A stretch of 64,000 nucleotides of DNA from Capra hircus (GCF_001704415.2 NC_030819.1:39736575-39800574), one strand, 5' to 3'; shown: positions 21,063 through 34,123, counted from the first letter of the stretch. Translations and numbers: made by a program. The notes: generated by a model from the sequence alone, not told the origin.

Positions 21063-22883
21063 TGTTTTCTTTTTACTTTTTAAAATAATTTTATGTTAAG
21101 AGACTTCTTATATCCTACAAAAATATAATAAAAGTGAGAAATGAAAATTTTAACATAATTCTCAACAGTTCAAATTTTCTAATTTTAGAGAATTTGTAGT
21201 GTTCTTCCCATACAGTAGAAATTCTCTTTTTTCCTCAGGAGCTATATTTAGTAATTTAATAATAAAAAAGTAGAAGAATTAGAGCAAAGAGTTAAGTTGA
21301 TGCAAAAGCAACAAAAAATCCAACAGAAGTTGCTTAAAGTGTTGTTTTCTTTTTTCATGTGGCCAGGCTTCCTTGCTTCATACAATAATTCAGAAATCTA
21401 TGTTTCCTCCATTTTCTGCTACTCAATAGCAATTGTTTCTAACTTCTGTGTTCTTACACTTGTGATGAGTACAAGTATGAAGGAGCAAGAACTCAAGGAC
21501 AAGTTGTGACACAGCTTTGACTCTGCAATCTTTTAAAAACTAGGTCTGGAATTGGCAGCCACCAATTAAGGTCGCAAGCTATTGCCAAGAATTTAGTCAC
21601 ATGATGACAACTAACTGCAAGTGGGTGGAGAGAATAGGGAATGTGTTTCTATAGAGACATGTTGGCTGCCACTTTAGTAGTCTTCAAGAAGATGACAACT
21701 TACTGGGCTATACGATTATCAGTCATTGCCAGAGTAAGTTAAAGCAAAGAATGATAATGATGATGATGATGATGAAAAACATACCAATCTTGACCATTTT
21801 AACTTAAACAAGTGCATATTTATCTATAAATATTTTAATATACAGAGAATGCTTTTCCTTTGAAAATGGATCTACCTCAATAAAACTCAACATAGTCTTT
21901 GTTCCATGAATTATTAATGTATTCATAATGCATTTCTGTGATATTATGTATTGATTTTCTTGTAGTGAATTAAACTCACGTACAAAGCAACATGAATGCA
22001 AAAAATTTTAGATTTGTATTTTCTGTATAAGCTAAAACCATTTTAATGATATTTGTAAATTTTAGTTTTTCACTTGTGAGAAAAATCTTTATGCAATGTA
22101 CTATTAAATTGTATTACAATAATAGGTACAATTGCAAAAACAGATTTAAAAACAAGCAATTGATGTTTCATAAGTACTCAGCTCATCCAGCAGGAACAGA
22201 AAGGGCGTGAAAGTTCTAGAAATTCACAACAGTTGTGAACATGACCTGTGCTGGTGGCATCAGTCCCTGCATTGTAACAAAGGAATACTCGATGGCGGTT
22301 AGCCTAAGAAGTTGTTTAAATGGAGATTAATTGACAGAGCTTTTCTTTCTTGTTATTTTCTCTTTTTGTTTTTAACTGAAATTGGAAATGTTTGTCTATG
22401 GTGACATATAGTCGTACAAATAACTGGAGAATAAAGTATTTTCATCTTGATTATTGATATGAGTGTACAGATCTAAGGCTGAACTAAAAATACACTTACA
22501 TTCATACACCTTCATGGTCTATTTAAACGGTGTGTAAGAACTGCAGTATTATGCCTATTTCAACTTCATGAACTAGAGGTTTGACATTTTGAAGTATAAA
22601 TATCCTGTGTGGTAGGTTGTATCAGTGATTGTATTCTCCTTTAAATGGAATATATAGCTTCATGAACAAGAAAACATTCATATTATGGTGACATGACTCT
22701 TCTTAACATCCATGGATAAAGGAGTTCCCTGTCTGATAAGGGTGAAAATATTGTCATATATAACAAGTCCATTCAAAATATCATTGTATATACCAAACCC
22801 ATTCTTAACAGTAATTTTCAAACTGTGTGTCTTTAACAGCAGCATTAGCAATACGAGAGAACTTGCTTTAGAAAGAAAGTTTC
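21063..22883. other. Unclassified AT-rich stretch with (ATG)n
   Basis: About 1.8 kb without a nameable interspersed repeat. It includes a short (GAT/ATG)n run at 21749-21774. 21300-21640 has moderate complexity and may be an old repeat, but no family can be supported. Confidence 0.4.
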
Positions 22884-22896
22884 TTGTAAGCACTCT

Positions 22897-23790
22897 CAGT
22901 TCAGTTCAGTCGCACAGTCGTGTCCGACTCTTTGCGACCCCATGAATCGCAGCACGCCAGGCCTCCCTGTCCATCACCAACTCCCGGAGTTCACTCAGAC
23001 TCACTGTCCATCGAGTCAGTGATGCCATCCAGCCATCTCATCATCTGTCGTCCCCTTCTCCTCCTGCCCCTAATCCCTCCCAGCATCACAGTCTTTTCCA
23101 ATGAGTCAACTCTTCGTATGAGGTGGCCAAAGTACTGGAGTTTCAGCTTTAGCATCATTTCTTCCAAAGAAATCCCAGGGTTAATCTCCTTCAGAATGGA
23201 CTGGTTGGACCTCCTTGCAGTCCATGGGACTCTCAAGAGTCTTCTGCAACACCACAGCTCAAAAGCATCAATTCTTTGGCTCTCAGCCTTCTTCACAATC
23301 TAACTCTCACATCCATACATGACCACAGGAAAAACCATAGCCTTGACCAGATGGACCTTAGTCGGCAAAGTAATGTCTCTGCTTTTGAATATGCTTTCTA
23401 GGTTGGTCATAACCTTTCTTCCAAGGAGTAAGCGTCTTTTAATTTCATGGCTGCAGTAACCATCTGCAGTGATTTTGGAGCCCCAAAAAATAAAGTCTGA
23501 CACTGTTTTCACTGTTTTCTCATCTATTTCCCATGAAGTGATGGGACAGGATGCCATGATCTTCGTTTTCTGAATGTTGAGCTTTAAGCCAACTTTTTCG
23601 CTCTCCACTTTCACTTTCATCAAGAGGCTTTTTCACTTTCTGCCATAAGGATGGCATAAGGGGGAGGAGCTACCCCGCGTCCGAGGCCAGGGGCAGCCAG
23701 GAGGAGCCACCCTGTGCCCGAAACCAGGGGTGGCGTCCGGGAGGAGCAACCCCATCTCCACTCAGGAGGGCCTAGAGGAGCTATCCTACG
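22897..23790 (-). mobile_element. BovB LINE with 5' inversion and perfect 13-bp TSD
   Basis: 22897 to about 23655 is reverse-strand BovB 3' sequence, starting with a TTCAG-repeat tail and running through the C-terminal RT/thumb region. 23656-23790 is BovB 5' UTR (GAGGAGCTACCCCGCGTCC and related GGAGGAGC blocks) in the opposite orientation. TTGTAAGCACTCT flanks the whole unit exactly at 22884-22896 and 23791-23803, so both parts came in one event: a twin-primed insertion. Confidence 0.93.
22991..23623 (-). pseudogene. BovB RT C-terminal relic
   Basis: Two adjacent minus-strand frames: 107 codons (23300-23623, with the Asn-Ile-Gln-Lys-Thr-Lys-Ile-Met block, ending in a stop after Tyr-Gly-Cys-Glu-Ser) and 101 codons (22991-23296, with Arg-Arg-Leu-Leu-Arg-Val-Pro-Trp-Thr). 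The catalytic YADD part was lost at the inversion junction. Confidence 0.85.
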
Positions 23791-23803
23791 TTGTAAGCAC
23801 TCT

Positions 23804-24248
23804 AGGCTCACAGAATTAGAAACTCTCGAGTAAGGTGCAGTACATTAAGTCCTCGAGGAGCTCTCAAAGGAAAGCTGAGACTGTTCCTCAGAGAACTTTG
23901 CACCTCCGTCTGCATCTACAGCAGCCAAGAGTGCTTCTGTGTCTGTCTGTGCAGATTTGCTTCTGCACTCCTGCCCTCACTTTTATTTTTTGAATTTACC
24001 AATGGATTGACAACACTACAAAAGCCCAGCCCAAGGTGATTCTAGTAGAGCAGTGTGGCTTCTGTATTGGTTATCTCTTTGGGTTCTAGAACCTCATCAT
24101 TTTAATCACGTCCCATTATTTGCTATTATTTGTTCCATCAGAATTTACATTAGGAAACATTTTTTGAAAAAGGAAGAAAATAGGTACTCCTAAAGAACAA
24201 TAAAGGGTTTGTCTGTTATTTGTTTTTTAGTATTCAATTTATAAAGTG
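23804..24248. other. Unclassified intergenic stretch
   Basis: Moderate-complexity sequence with several CTCGAG-like CpGs at 23825-23860. No exon or repeat recognised. Confidence 0.35.
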
Positions 24249-24263
24249 TTTACTGAACACTAA

Positions 24264-24469
24264 GTGTTTCCCAAGTGGTTCAAACAGTAAAGAATCTGCC
24301 TGCAATGCTAGAGACCCAGGTTTGATCCTTGGACTGGATCCCCTGGAGAGGGGAATGGCTACCCTCTCCAGTATTCTTGCCTGGAGAACCCAGGGACAGA
24401 GGAACCTGGCAGGCTGCAGTTCATAGGGTTACAAAGAGTTGGACATGACTGAGCAACTAACACTTTCAC
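24264..24469 (+). mobile_element. Bov-tA SINE with TSD
   Basis: Plus-strand Bov-tA: ATCTGCCTGCAATGCTAGAG, GGTTTGATCC B box, CCAGTATTCTTGCCTGGAGA, GGACATGACTGAGCAACTAA. TTTACTGAACACTA at 24249-24262 is matched by TTTACTGAACATTA at 24470-24483, one mismatch. Confidence 0.93.
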
Positions 24470-24484
24470 TTTACTGAACATTAA

Positions 24485-25945
24485 ATATTCATCTGGCCCA
24501 AAGACATACGTTAGGGGTAACTGAACATTTCCAATATATATTCAACATTTTTATCTATGCTTCTGATGGACACCTAGGTTATAAAATTTATAACTTTATA
24601 GTCTTACACAAACCAGCTTTTAACAAGGTAATTCTCTTATTTTGCAGTAATGCAGGCTCTTTTATAAAATTTACCCAGTATGATGCCATTATTTTTAGCT
24701 GAGAAATTTTGAATGGGTTTCAAATATTGGTAACATTTTGATATTTATTATCAAATCATTAATTTCTAGAATTATCTTTTAATAATATATTATTATATTA
24801 TTATTTTGATTAAAGATATCTAATTATGTGTCTCATGTTAATTTTTTCTTCAATATGGACCATCAGTATTGTTAGAGTTGTCCTTTATGTAATAATTTTC
24901 TTACATTCCCAAAGATATTATTGGACCAACCAAACTTGTTATCATTTATGCTAGTCTGTGCTACAGATTATTAGCTTAAAAATGTTTACCAGCATCTCAT
25001 AAAGCTACTAAATCTAGTTATATGTTTTTTTAAATGAAATTTTTTTCCAGGTGAGTTTTCCTGGTTATTGTCAAATCAGATAATAATGACTCAGTTCCTT
25101 TAAAAATGGAAACAAAACAGTTTATAATTCATTATTTCACAAAGGTAAGCCTATTTCATGACAACTACACCTTTATTATTGGCATAATAGAAAAAAGGCT
25201 CTTGTGGTGAAAAATGAGAAGAAATTAAGCCGACAGTTTAGAATGGGAAATGACACTTAAAGTGAGCTCTGTGATTCATGTCGAATAATCTATCCTTCTA
25301 ACATATTCAGCAGCTAATTATAATGCTCCTCTAAATCAATCTGTTTTATAACCATATTTTTTAAAAGACTACTCTTCAAAAGCTAAATATAGCCCTAGAC
25401 TCCTCAAAATTAGAGTGTTTCCAGGAAAATGGTGGCTTTAAAGAAATGTTCTAGTTGGCAGATTTGGACTGCTGAAACCCAAGAAGTAATAGTGCTCAGG
25501 GAGTCAAGAATTTATTCTACAATAAATTTACATTTGAAGTTCCGAGCAAAATTGCAATGACTCGTCCTAATTTTGGAGATCACCTTTCCTTTCCTGCAGT
25601 GCTGGCTTACTGTACTGCAGTCAGTAAGTAATGGTGGTGCTAATCATTATGCATTTAACTGAAGTTCAGCTCTGTGGTGAGGTGACACATACATATTTCC
25701 CTCAAAAATATCTTTTTTCCTAGGTAATTGAGAGCCAGACTCTAAATTTATCCAAAATAATTTGACACGTTGACCCTTTACTTGTTAAGATAAAAGAAAG
25801 TAGGATAACTAGGACTAAGTATTTTCAACATACTGGCCTGAAGTACCTCTAAACTCTAAGCTTTTGTACTATGTAGTAATAAATATAGACATAATAATTC
25901 CACATAATGTTTCCTCACACTAAACTTATTACCTATTGAGTCTTT
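24485..25945. other. AT-rich stretch without recognised repeats
   Basis: About 1.5 kb. 25540-25690 is more complex than its flanks (contains CTGTACTGCAGTCAGTAAG and ATTATGCATTTAACTGAAG) and could be conserved non-coding DNA. Not demonstrable from one sequence. Confidence 0.35.
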
Positions 25946-25947
25946 TT

Positions 25948-26215
25948 CAAAAAAAATCAAGTATAGTTGATTTACAGTGTTGTGTTAATTTCAGATGTGC
26001 AGCAAACTGATTCAGTTATGCATATACATATATCCATTCTTCTTCAGATTATTTCCCCATATAGGTAATTACAGAATATTGAGTTCCCAGTGCTATACAG
26101 TAGATCCTTGTTGATCATCTATTTTATATACAGCAGTGTGTATCTCTTAATTCCACATTCTTAATTTATCTATCTCTCCTTCCCTTTTGGCACAATAAGT
26201 TTATTTTCTATGTCT
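25948..26215 (-). mobile_element. L1 3' UTR fragment
   Basis: Reverse L1: AGTATAGTTGATTTACAGTG, TCAGATGTGCAGCAAACTGA, AGTGCTATACAGTAGATCCT and TATACAGCAGTGTGTATCTC. Confidence 0.87.
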
Positions 26216-28448
26216 TTATCAGTCCCATTCTAAAATAAATATTAATTGTCCTTTTACTTTAAACTGGCAATGGAAAGAGGAAGAGAACCCAAAGAAAACA
26301 TTATATGTATTCAAGAATCTACCAAATGAACATAACTTAACATTCCACCCACCATTATAAATTGAGATTGCTAAATTCTGTGAAATACCTCTAAACTCCA
26401 ACTTTAAGTTTGGATGTGTAAAATACAGCATCATTTACTATTCGGTGTTAAACCATGCTTTGAGTTGTTTCCATTTATATTGCATCAAAGTAGTTGAAAA
26501 CCAATTGAAAAGTTTCTTTAGACAGCCATTGTGTGGGAACATGATGTCAATATTAATAAAGGCTGAATTTCCCCTTGGCTCACTTCTTACAGATAAGCTT
26601 TTCAATAATACACTGCTTGCACCAAAGGTCTGATGGGACTGGGAATAGTAAAAAACACTAATAAAAGAATGTTGAATGTTTTTATATTAAATTTCCCCAC
26701 AGGCAAACTGAAAAGCCTACTTAGAGAACGCCAATCAACATGGCACTTATTAAATGTAACAAGAGTCCTGTTACAACAGATCTTTAAAGTCCTAAAAATG
26801 AATTAGGAAATAGAGACAAAAGACAAATGCACATTCATTTTTAAATCCAAACCTTGGACATCTCACTTGATATGCACTAAATTGGCCCTGGCTTATTTGA
26901 TCTTCAAAAGCTACCCATTTATGAGAGCTCACAACTTTACAATTCTTTTACTTAAAAGAAGTAGTAGACTCTTACCTAAAATAAATTCTAGATATTTGTC
27001 TTGCTAACCTATTCAGCAGAAATAAAAGATTTATACAGAAATTGTCACATTCTACCTATTTAAAAAGCAATAAAAGAAATAGAACATCAGCACAGAGACT
27101 AAAGCAATAATTGGATAAGCTGAAGATAAAGAAGCAGCTGTTTAAATTATTTAATATAAAACTAGCAAACGTAGTGCAACTTAGAACAAAAATAAACAGC
27201 TGGGGTTCTTGAATATTGTTTCAAAATAACAACTCAAGGTTTGTCCTCAATTCATGGACTAACCAGCCATCACTTCTACCTGAAGTTAAGCAGTATTCAG
27301 GTGGTGACAAATACATTCAATCTGCCCGTCTCTGAGAACGTGAACCCCAGTCTGAGACTACCTTGTGTTCAGCAGTAAAAAAAGAAAAAAAAAAAAAAAC
27401 CCTCTCAGTTGCTAAACTTTGGTTATTTCTCAAAGATATAGGAGAATATAGGAAAACACAAGATGGTCACTGAGACTTCAGGATAAAAAGAAATGGCTTA
27501 GGAACATTTTCTTTTTTTATATTTTTGAGAATTCTGTTAAATATCATGATGCTTTTATTTCCTTGGAAAACAAAGAACTTCCCACAAAGTAATTTCCCCA
27601 ATGTCCAGGGAAATAAGATTTTTTTTTTAATTTTAAGAGAGCATTATTATCATAAATTCCAGAATGACATAAATGATATATATATCTCCTACAGTTCCAA
27701 CAAAAACATATTGATTATGTAGAATGCATTTGACACTATATGTTTTGTATATGTATGTATGCATATAAAGCATTTATACTTTTAAAACAGTTGATTAAAT
27801 CTTTCAAATACAATTAGTCATCCAATTTACTTGGCTTTCTCTATAAAATTAACTAAAATTTTGGCTAAAACTTACAGAAAGTGATAGAATCTTTGAATTT
27901 CAATTTATGGATTAAGATGTAAAGCTACTTGCCTTCATCAAATATCTAAATAACTTGGTAGCATGACTTTCATTGAATTTTTTAAGTGAAGTTTGCCAAG
28001 ATGCAAAAGTTGATTAGGATGTAGAACATTTTTTATTTACAGCATTATGTATTTCTTTCTTTTCAAATTCCATTTGAATCCTCAGTGTGGAGAGGATTTC
28101 AATAGTGGGCTCAATTCTTGGACACTTTTATAGCCGTGGAAAGTTCTGGATTTTTTTCTTGACGCTTCAATCACAGTACAATTTGTCCATTTTGAAACAT
28201 AGTAAGATTATTTTTTTCACAAATATCATATACTTACTGTAATTTACTTACTGGCACTGTTTTATCTGAATTCACACAGTTGATTACTAATAAGAATATG
28301 TTGTGAATATAAAGCCTTTCTCCTATCTATTATCTGGATTTATAGGATTTATTTTTGCTTTAGGTTGTGGACTTTATTACAACTAAAGTATACCTCTATT
28401 ATTTGTAAGTCCCTAAAAGAAAAATGTCACATCTGAGCCCTCTAGGTA
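26216..28448. other. 2.2-kb AT-rich stretch
   Basis: No named repeats or exons. A-rich run at 27379-27400. 27230-27370 is comparatively GC-rich (CATCACTTCTACCTGAAGTT) but unidentified. Confidence 0.35.
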
Positions 28449-28449
28449 T

Positions 28450-28662
28450 CTTGGGTTTCCCTGGTAGCTCAGACGGTAAAGAATCTGCCTGCAATGCAGA
28501 AGACCTGGGTTCAATCCCTGGGGGCAGAAGATCCCCTGGAGAATGGAGTGGCAACCTACTCCAGTATTCTTGTCTGGAGAATCCCCATGGACAGAGAAGC
28601 CTGGCAGGCTAAAGTCATGGAGTCGCAAAAAGTCATACATGACTGAGTGACTACGCACAGTG
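28450..28662 (+). mobile_element. Bov-tA SINE, complete
   Basis: GGTTTCCCTGGTAGCTCAGA start, B box GGTTCAATCCC, GGCAACCTACTCCAGTATTC, ATACATGACTGAGTGACTAC end. Confidence 0.94.
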
Positions 28663-28802
28663 AAAGCAACCACTAAACACCTTCCACGAGGACCGTCCTA
28701 ATTCTACTCTATCTCATGGCTCTTTTCAAATTTCATTCATATTACTAATGTGCTCCCTGTTTAATATATAATTCATTTGGAATTACATTATTCATTTTAT
28801 AT

Positions 28803-28947
28803 TTTTTTATTGAAGTATAATTGCTTTACAAAGTTGTGTTAATTTCTTGCCTGGGGAAGCCCACGGACAGAGGAGCCTGGTGGGCTACAGTCCATGCAGT
28901 CACAAAGAGTTGGACACGACTGAGTGACTAACACTTTCACTTTCACT
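28803..28947. mobile_element. L1 3' end (minus) joined to Bov-tA 3' fragment (plus)
   Basis: 28803-28846 is reverse L1 3' UTR (TTATTGAAGTATAATTGCTT, AAAGTTGTGTTAATTTC). It passes directly into a plus-strand Bov SINE body (CACGGACAGAGGAGCCTGGT to CACGACTGAGTGACTAAC, 28847-28947). Confidence 0.85.
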
Positions 28948-29377
28948 AGGTGTCTTACCTGGTACCTATCACCAGACCTTACAATTTGTAAACACTTAAT
29001 TACACATATCTTCTTAGTAATAGTAAAAATGTGATTTTTTTTTCCTAAGGAAGATACTGACACATAGTCTAAAAGTATCATGGGCTGGATTTGACCTTTG
29101 TACGTTTTTAGTGATTTACATAATGTTACAACATTAATGTTCCAGTTTTGAACTCTTTCATTTTTGATACAATTAAAATCAAACTAGGTTGAGTTTAGTT
29201 CAATAAGCCTTTATCTTATGGTAAAACTCAAAATCTTATTCAACTATTCAATCTCATTCAACTATTTAATATACTGCATTCTTTTCTCAAAAACAGTGGT
29301 GACAAAGTTTAGCACCACCCCCTCCCCCCATTCTCACTTACTCTTTGTAATTTTTTTCATGGAATTTATATCCTAGT
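28948..29377. other. Unclassified AT-rich stretch
   Basis: Only simple T- and C-rich runs (CACCCCCTCCCCCC near 29314). Confidence 0.35.
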
Positions 29378-29498
29378 GGAGAAGGAAATGGCAACCCACT
29401 CCAGTGTTCTTGCCTGGAGAATCCCAGGGACGGGGGAGCCTGTTGGGCTGCCGTCTATGGGGTCGCACAGAGTCAGACATGACTGAAGTGACTTAGCA
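29378..29498 (+). mobile_element. BovA monomer
   Basis: GGAGAAGGAAATGGCAACCC, TCCCAGGGACGGGGGAGCCT and GTGACTTAGCAGG equal the second half of BovA2; no first monomer or tRNA head. Confidence 0.92.
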
Positions 29499-31030
29499 GG
29501 TAGTTTGATTGTTTCAAGCAAAGTGGCAAAATGGCATTTAATAGTAACTGAAGCTAGAAGCCAGTTTAGTACAACAATTAAAAAACAAACAAAAAAACCT
29601 CTAAGTTTTTTTCTTCCCTTTTGATCTAAAATAAAGCTTCACAAAAGCATATGTTTCCTCTATAAGGGAGAGAAAACTCACTCTAATCATTTACACAAGT
29701 TCTTGGAACATCTGCTCATATTCACTTGTTAAACAGTTCTTACATTTGATTTCATTGGTAGACCTATGCTAGCATCCCAGAAGATCACATAATTATGCAA
29801 AGTTGCTTTGTAAACTACAAATCTGAGTAATGTGACTTCTCTAGAGTAAACTGAGACCCTACCTCATTCCCACAATTTTAATTACTCAAATACCAATATA
29901 ATTTGAGATATGAAAAAAATGTCACATTTAGCTTTTAAGCAGGCAAAAATCTGTGTATGTCTTTAAATTTGTAATGAACTTTTCTATTTTCCTTAAATTT
30001 CTATTTATTTCCTATTTATTAAACATGAATGGTGAAAAAATATTTAAAAGTAAATAGCAGCTTTAATTTTTCTATTTTTTCCTATTAGTGCATAATTTTT
30101 TTTTTCTTTTACCTCGTGCTACAGATGCTAACAACTGACATTTTGGAAATGTAAGTATAGACCCGATCTTGTACAGCTATAATATTGCTTTATGTCCCTT
30201 GTATATAATGCAACTTCCACTCTGGTTATATGTATATTAATATTTTGGAAATCCTGCCATTGGGTAACTTCTGATACAACGTCACAATGATATCTGAATT
30301 ATATACCAAAGCATGACACTAAATTTTAAGAATATTCAAAATTTTAAAAAATAATATAACATTATAGTCAATGTTTAAAATACATTGTTCTTCAATTTAA
30401 ACATATTTCAGAACATGGACAGAGATGTACAGAGACAAAAGTTTTATGTAAATACTTCAAATAGAGATATTAAAAATCAAAGCATTACAATTAGTTGCTT
30501 GTGTTTGTTTCCTGCAGTTTTTTATAAATAAGAAATAATATTTAAAATTGAATACCAGAACATGTCAAAGTAATCTATATATAATCAAATAACAATCAGA
30601 CAATTTGAAGGCAAATTATTCTTAAGTGCTTCTAAGTTTCACCCACTCACGTCTCTGACATTTCTTTTCCTGTTACTAAATTTGACAAAAGATCATTGGA
30701 ACAGGGAAGAAAAAAAATTTTTTGACATTAAACTTCTGAGCCTCAGTGTCTTCTGTCTGCAGTTTGAAAATAGATATACATCTTATCTGATTGTCATAGA
30801 AAATCAGCTGATTAAAAACTAAGTGAAAACTGTGAAGACATAAATGTGATGTTTACATGGAAGGAGAAATTTATTTGACCTTATTTAAAACTAGCTATCA
30901 GTAAAAACATGACAGGGTTTACTTAGAAAACAATGTTCAATACATTTACCTAGCCCTACAATGAGACTGAATTGAAATATATTACATACATGCTCAAATC
31001 TTCATTTGTATGTTAATATGGTCAAGTGAC
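29499..31030. other. 1.5-kb AT-rich stretch
   Basis: No repeat family or exon recognised; only homopolymer-rich AT DNA. Confidence 0.35.
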
Positions 31031-31250
31031 TGGGTTTCTCCGGTAGCCCAGTGGTAATCAATTCTTCAGTGTTGAGGGCACAGGAGATGCAGGTTTGATC
31101 CCTGAGTTGGAAGGATCTTCTGGAGAAGGAAATGGCAACTCACTTCAGTGTTCTTGCCTGGGAAATCCCGGACCGAAGAGACTGGCAGGCTACAGTCCAT
31201 GGGGTTGCAAAGAGTCAGACACAACTTAGCAACTAAACCACAACAACAGC
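31031..31250 (+). mobile_element. Bov-tA SINE, older copy
   Basis: CTGGGTTTCTCCGGTAGCCC start, GGTTTGATCCC B box, CAGTGTTCTTGCCTGGGAAA, ACACAACTTAGCAACTAAAC end with a CAACAACA-type tail. Confidence 0.92.
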
Positions 31251-31820
31251 ACTAGTCTAATGACTAGTACGCTGATTACAAGTGGAAATTTCAAGTCTGT
31301 TTTCAGCACCAATACTCACCATTTATACTCCTTGAGGGGTTCTTAAAATTGCATGTCCATATTTTTCTAAATGCAAAATGCCAGTAACCAAGTAAAAGGA
31401 TGTTTGAGAATGAATAATGTTTGTTCCTAACTGTGAAGAGAAGCATAATAGAAATATAGCTCAAATTTTAAAACATCACCAATAATACAGCATTCAATTT
31501 GAAAGTTTCACAAAGGAGACAAAGACAACATCCATTTCAGCTTTTTCTTTTTCCTTGAATTTCTGATTTATGTGACTCAAAAGGTTAATCTTAGTAAAGC
31601 ACAGAGAAAAGATAGTTATCCAACTGACATTTTTAGAATTCTACAGGTATGATATATTAAAGGGTGTATTTAGGAGGCCAAGAAAAATTGGAAAATACCA
31701 CACATAGCAGTTTTAACATTGCTGACTCCTTGTCCTAGGTACAAAATGATCAACCTGGAAAGTCATCATTACAATCAGAATTCCACTAGAAGACAATAAG
31801 AAAACACAATTTCAATTCAG
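31251..31820. other. Unclassified stretch
   Basis: No family or exon recognised. Confidence 0.35.
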
Positions 31821-31824
31821 TGTT

Positions 31825-32225
31825 TTTTAACCCAAAGTTATTGGGCACCTATCCTGTAACTGGTAACCATTTTCCAAATCGTAAGTAAATACACAGGGAT
31901 GGAAGAAATCTGGTGAGGTGAGGGGGTGAAAAAGTTGATTAAGATGTCTTCAAGGAGCCTAAAGTCTTGTGAGGCAGACATATTTAAACATGTAAATAGT
32001 GCAAGGCAGAATAAAGTAATTGCCATTTAGAGGTTCAAAGTGCTTTGAGAGCCCATAGGAAGAAGTAATTAATGCTGACTTGTACTGAGGGGAAAGCTCC
32101 ATGGAAAAGAGCTTTTGAAAAGGGGCTTGAAAGAGATGTAGTAACTTGCTGGGTAGCAAAAGAGAGGACATTCCATGCTGAGTCAGGAATATCAGCAAAG
32201 AGGTAGAAGGTCTTTCTCAGGCTTC
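31825..32225 (-). mobile_element. Probable L2-like ancient LINE, reverse
   Basis: TTGGGCACCTATCCTGTAAC, GTGAGGCAGACATATTTAAA, AAAGGGGCTTGAAAGAGATG and GGACATTCCATGCTGAGTCA match in order the reverse of the old mammalian '...tattgggcacctactgtgt...ttgaaggatgagtaggaattttccaggca' repeat, which I associate with L2. Overlapping minus-strand open frames here are chance. Confidence 0.5.
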
Positions 32226-33758
32226 TACCAGCCAGACAGAGAAACTTATATAATTTAATCGGGAATTTTTCTAACAATAAAGCAGCAAGGCAAAGACTGA
32301 CTTTTGTATTTTCTTTTTCCTTATACATTCTTAACAAACAATTTATCTAGGAATTTTGGTGTTCTGACAAAACTCTTTAGAACATTGATTGCAAAATAGC
32401 TTCCCTTGTACTTTATGCTTGTATGTTTCAAATTTAAACAGTATTTATAGCAAGTTAATTTCTAATCAATTACTATACATATTTGAAGAATGTGCATAAC
32501 TTCATTTCCTAAATAGATATTTTCTACATTAGTTTCTTAGGGGAAACATATTTATATAAAGCAGGCATTGTTGTCCTATGAAATTTGAGATGCGTTTTAC
32601 CAATTGGTTGAGTTGAAGTGTTTGGTAAGGAAGCAGTAAAATAAATATCAACATCTTTGCATGCTGCATATTTAAATGAGCTATAAAATTAAACTTGAAG
32701 CCAAACTACAGCGTCTTGTAACAATGTTCTGAACCACAAAGTCCAGAACTTTTACCCTTTTCAGTTATCGTGCAGAAGGAGAAAGGGAAAAGATAAAGAC
32801 TTTTGTTTTTTAATCTTTAGAATTATTTTAAAGGATGTTTATGCCAAACAAAAACTGGAATAATTATTTTAAATATTACACAAATGTTTGGGAAACAAGG
32901 AGCCAATATTTCCTTAATTTACTTTATTAGTAGTTATTTTAATGGAAAACATTCTGTTAAGATGTAGTTGGTAACTGAATACTATATTTGTCCAAGAGAA
33001 TGAAGGACCTCATTATTTAAAAATGTTTCTTCTTATAGTTACTACTAAAGCTACTTCTACCTCCATTTTATTGGTCATTATTTTTAAAGAGGAATCATAA
33101 AATGAATTCATTTATTTTTATTTTTCTTGTTTTACCTACAAATTTACAGTGTATATTCCTAGTATTACAATAAACAAGTTTAACATAATTACCAAGAACC
33201 ATGAAGACATACCTATTATCCTCTATGCCTGCATAGTCCAAAGCTCATCTCTGAACACAGGTTGGAGTTGTAAATGCCCGGGTTGGCAACAGATTGGATC
33301 CTGTGGCTGATATGCACGTAGAAAACTGATTAAACAGCTTTCTAGGCCAGTTGGGACTGAAAGACAAACAGAGAGGGTGCTAAAGGTTTTGCTGAGATGC
33401 ATGGTCATATCCAGCAGCCCAGGATGGAAACTGAGACTCCAGTCAAGAGCAGAGAGATGATGGCCATCAGGGGACAGCTATTTCCAAATAGTAACCCAAG
33501 AAGCACATGTATTCGATTAAGCAAGTAATCTTTAACCAAACACATGTGACAAATTCTGTGTAGTAAGACCCTTTCCAGAGTAGTTGCAAAGTACATTATC
33601 CAACAAAACACATAAATAAATGCTTCAGTAAAGCAATCTGATTGATTTTTTTGAACCTGTGTTTTCTCACACTTAAACATGGAAAAATTTCTTGGAATAT
33701 ATTTCTTGTTATTCAGCCCACCAATTGTAAAGTGTTGCTTTGTGACATTCAATTTGCA
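32226..33758. other. Unclassified stretch
   Basis: No named repeat. A 124-codon minus-strand frame (33405-33779) is the longest one outside recognised repeats; it is Cys/Leu-rich with no domain I recognise and has no evident splice or promoter context. Confidence 0.35.
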
Positions 33759-33784
33759 CAATATTAGCTTGCTTTTCAAAATAA

Positions 33785-34123
33785 CTGTATTTATTCATTA
33801 TTTATTTTTGGCTGCACTGGGTCATCATTGCTGTGTGGGCTTTCTCTAGTTGTGGTGAGCAAGGGCTATTCTCCAGTTGCCCTGCCTGGCCTTTTCATTG
33901 TGGTGGTTTTTCCTGTTGCTGAGCACAGGTTCTAGGGGACTTGAACTTCAGTAGCTGCAGCATGTGAGCTCGGTAACTGTGGCTCCCGGAATCTGGAGCA
34001 CAGGTTCAGTAGTTATATGGGCTTAGTTGTTCTGCGGCATGTGGGATCTTCCCAGATCAGGGATCGAACCTGCATCTCCTTCATTGGCAGGCGGGTCTTT
34101 ATCACCGAGCCACCAGGGAAGCT
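33785..34123 (-). mobile_element. CHR-2 SINE with ~26-bp TSD
   Basis: TTTATTTTTGGCTGCACTGG, GGGCTTTCTCTAGTTGTGGT, ATGTGGGATCTTCCCAGATC and terminal CACCAGGGAAGC. Flanks 33759-33784 and 34124-34149 both begin CAATATTAG and end AAAATAA with a handful of mismatches, indicating an old insertion. Confidence 0.92.

Noticed and set aside
23620..23811. GC-rich segment and 63-codon minus frame resembling a CpG-island exon
   Set aside because: The GC-rich part is BovB 5' UTR within the twin-primed insertion.
33405..33779. 124-codon minus-strand open frame, longest outside recognised repeats
   Set aside because: No domain, no codon-use or splice context, AT-rich background; expected by chance in 64 kb.
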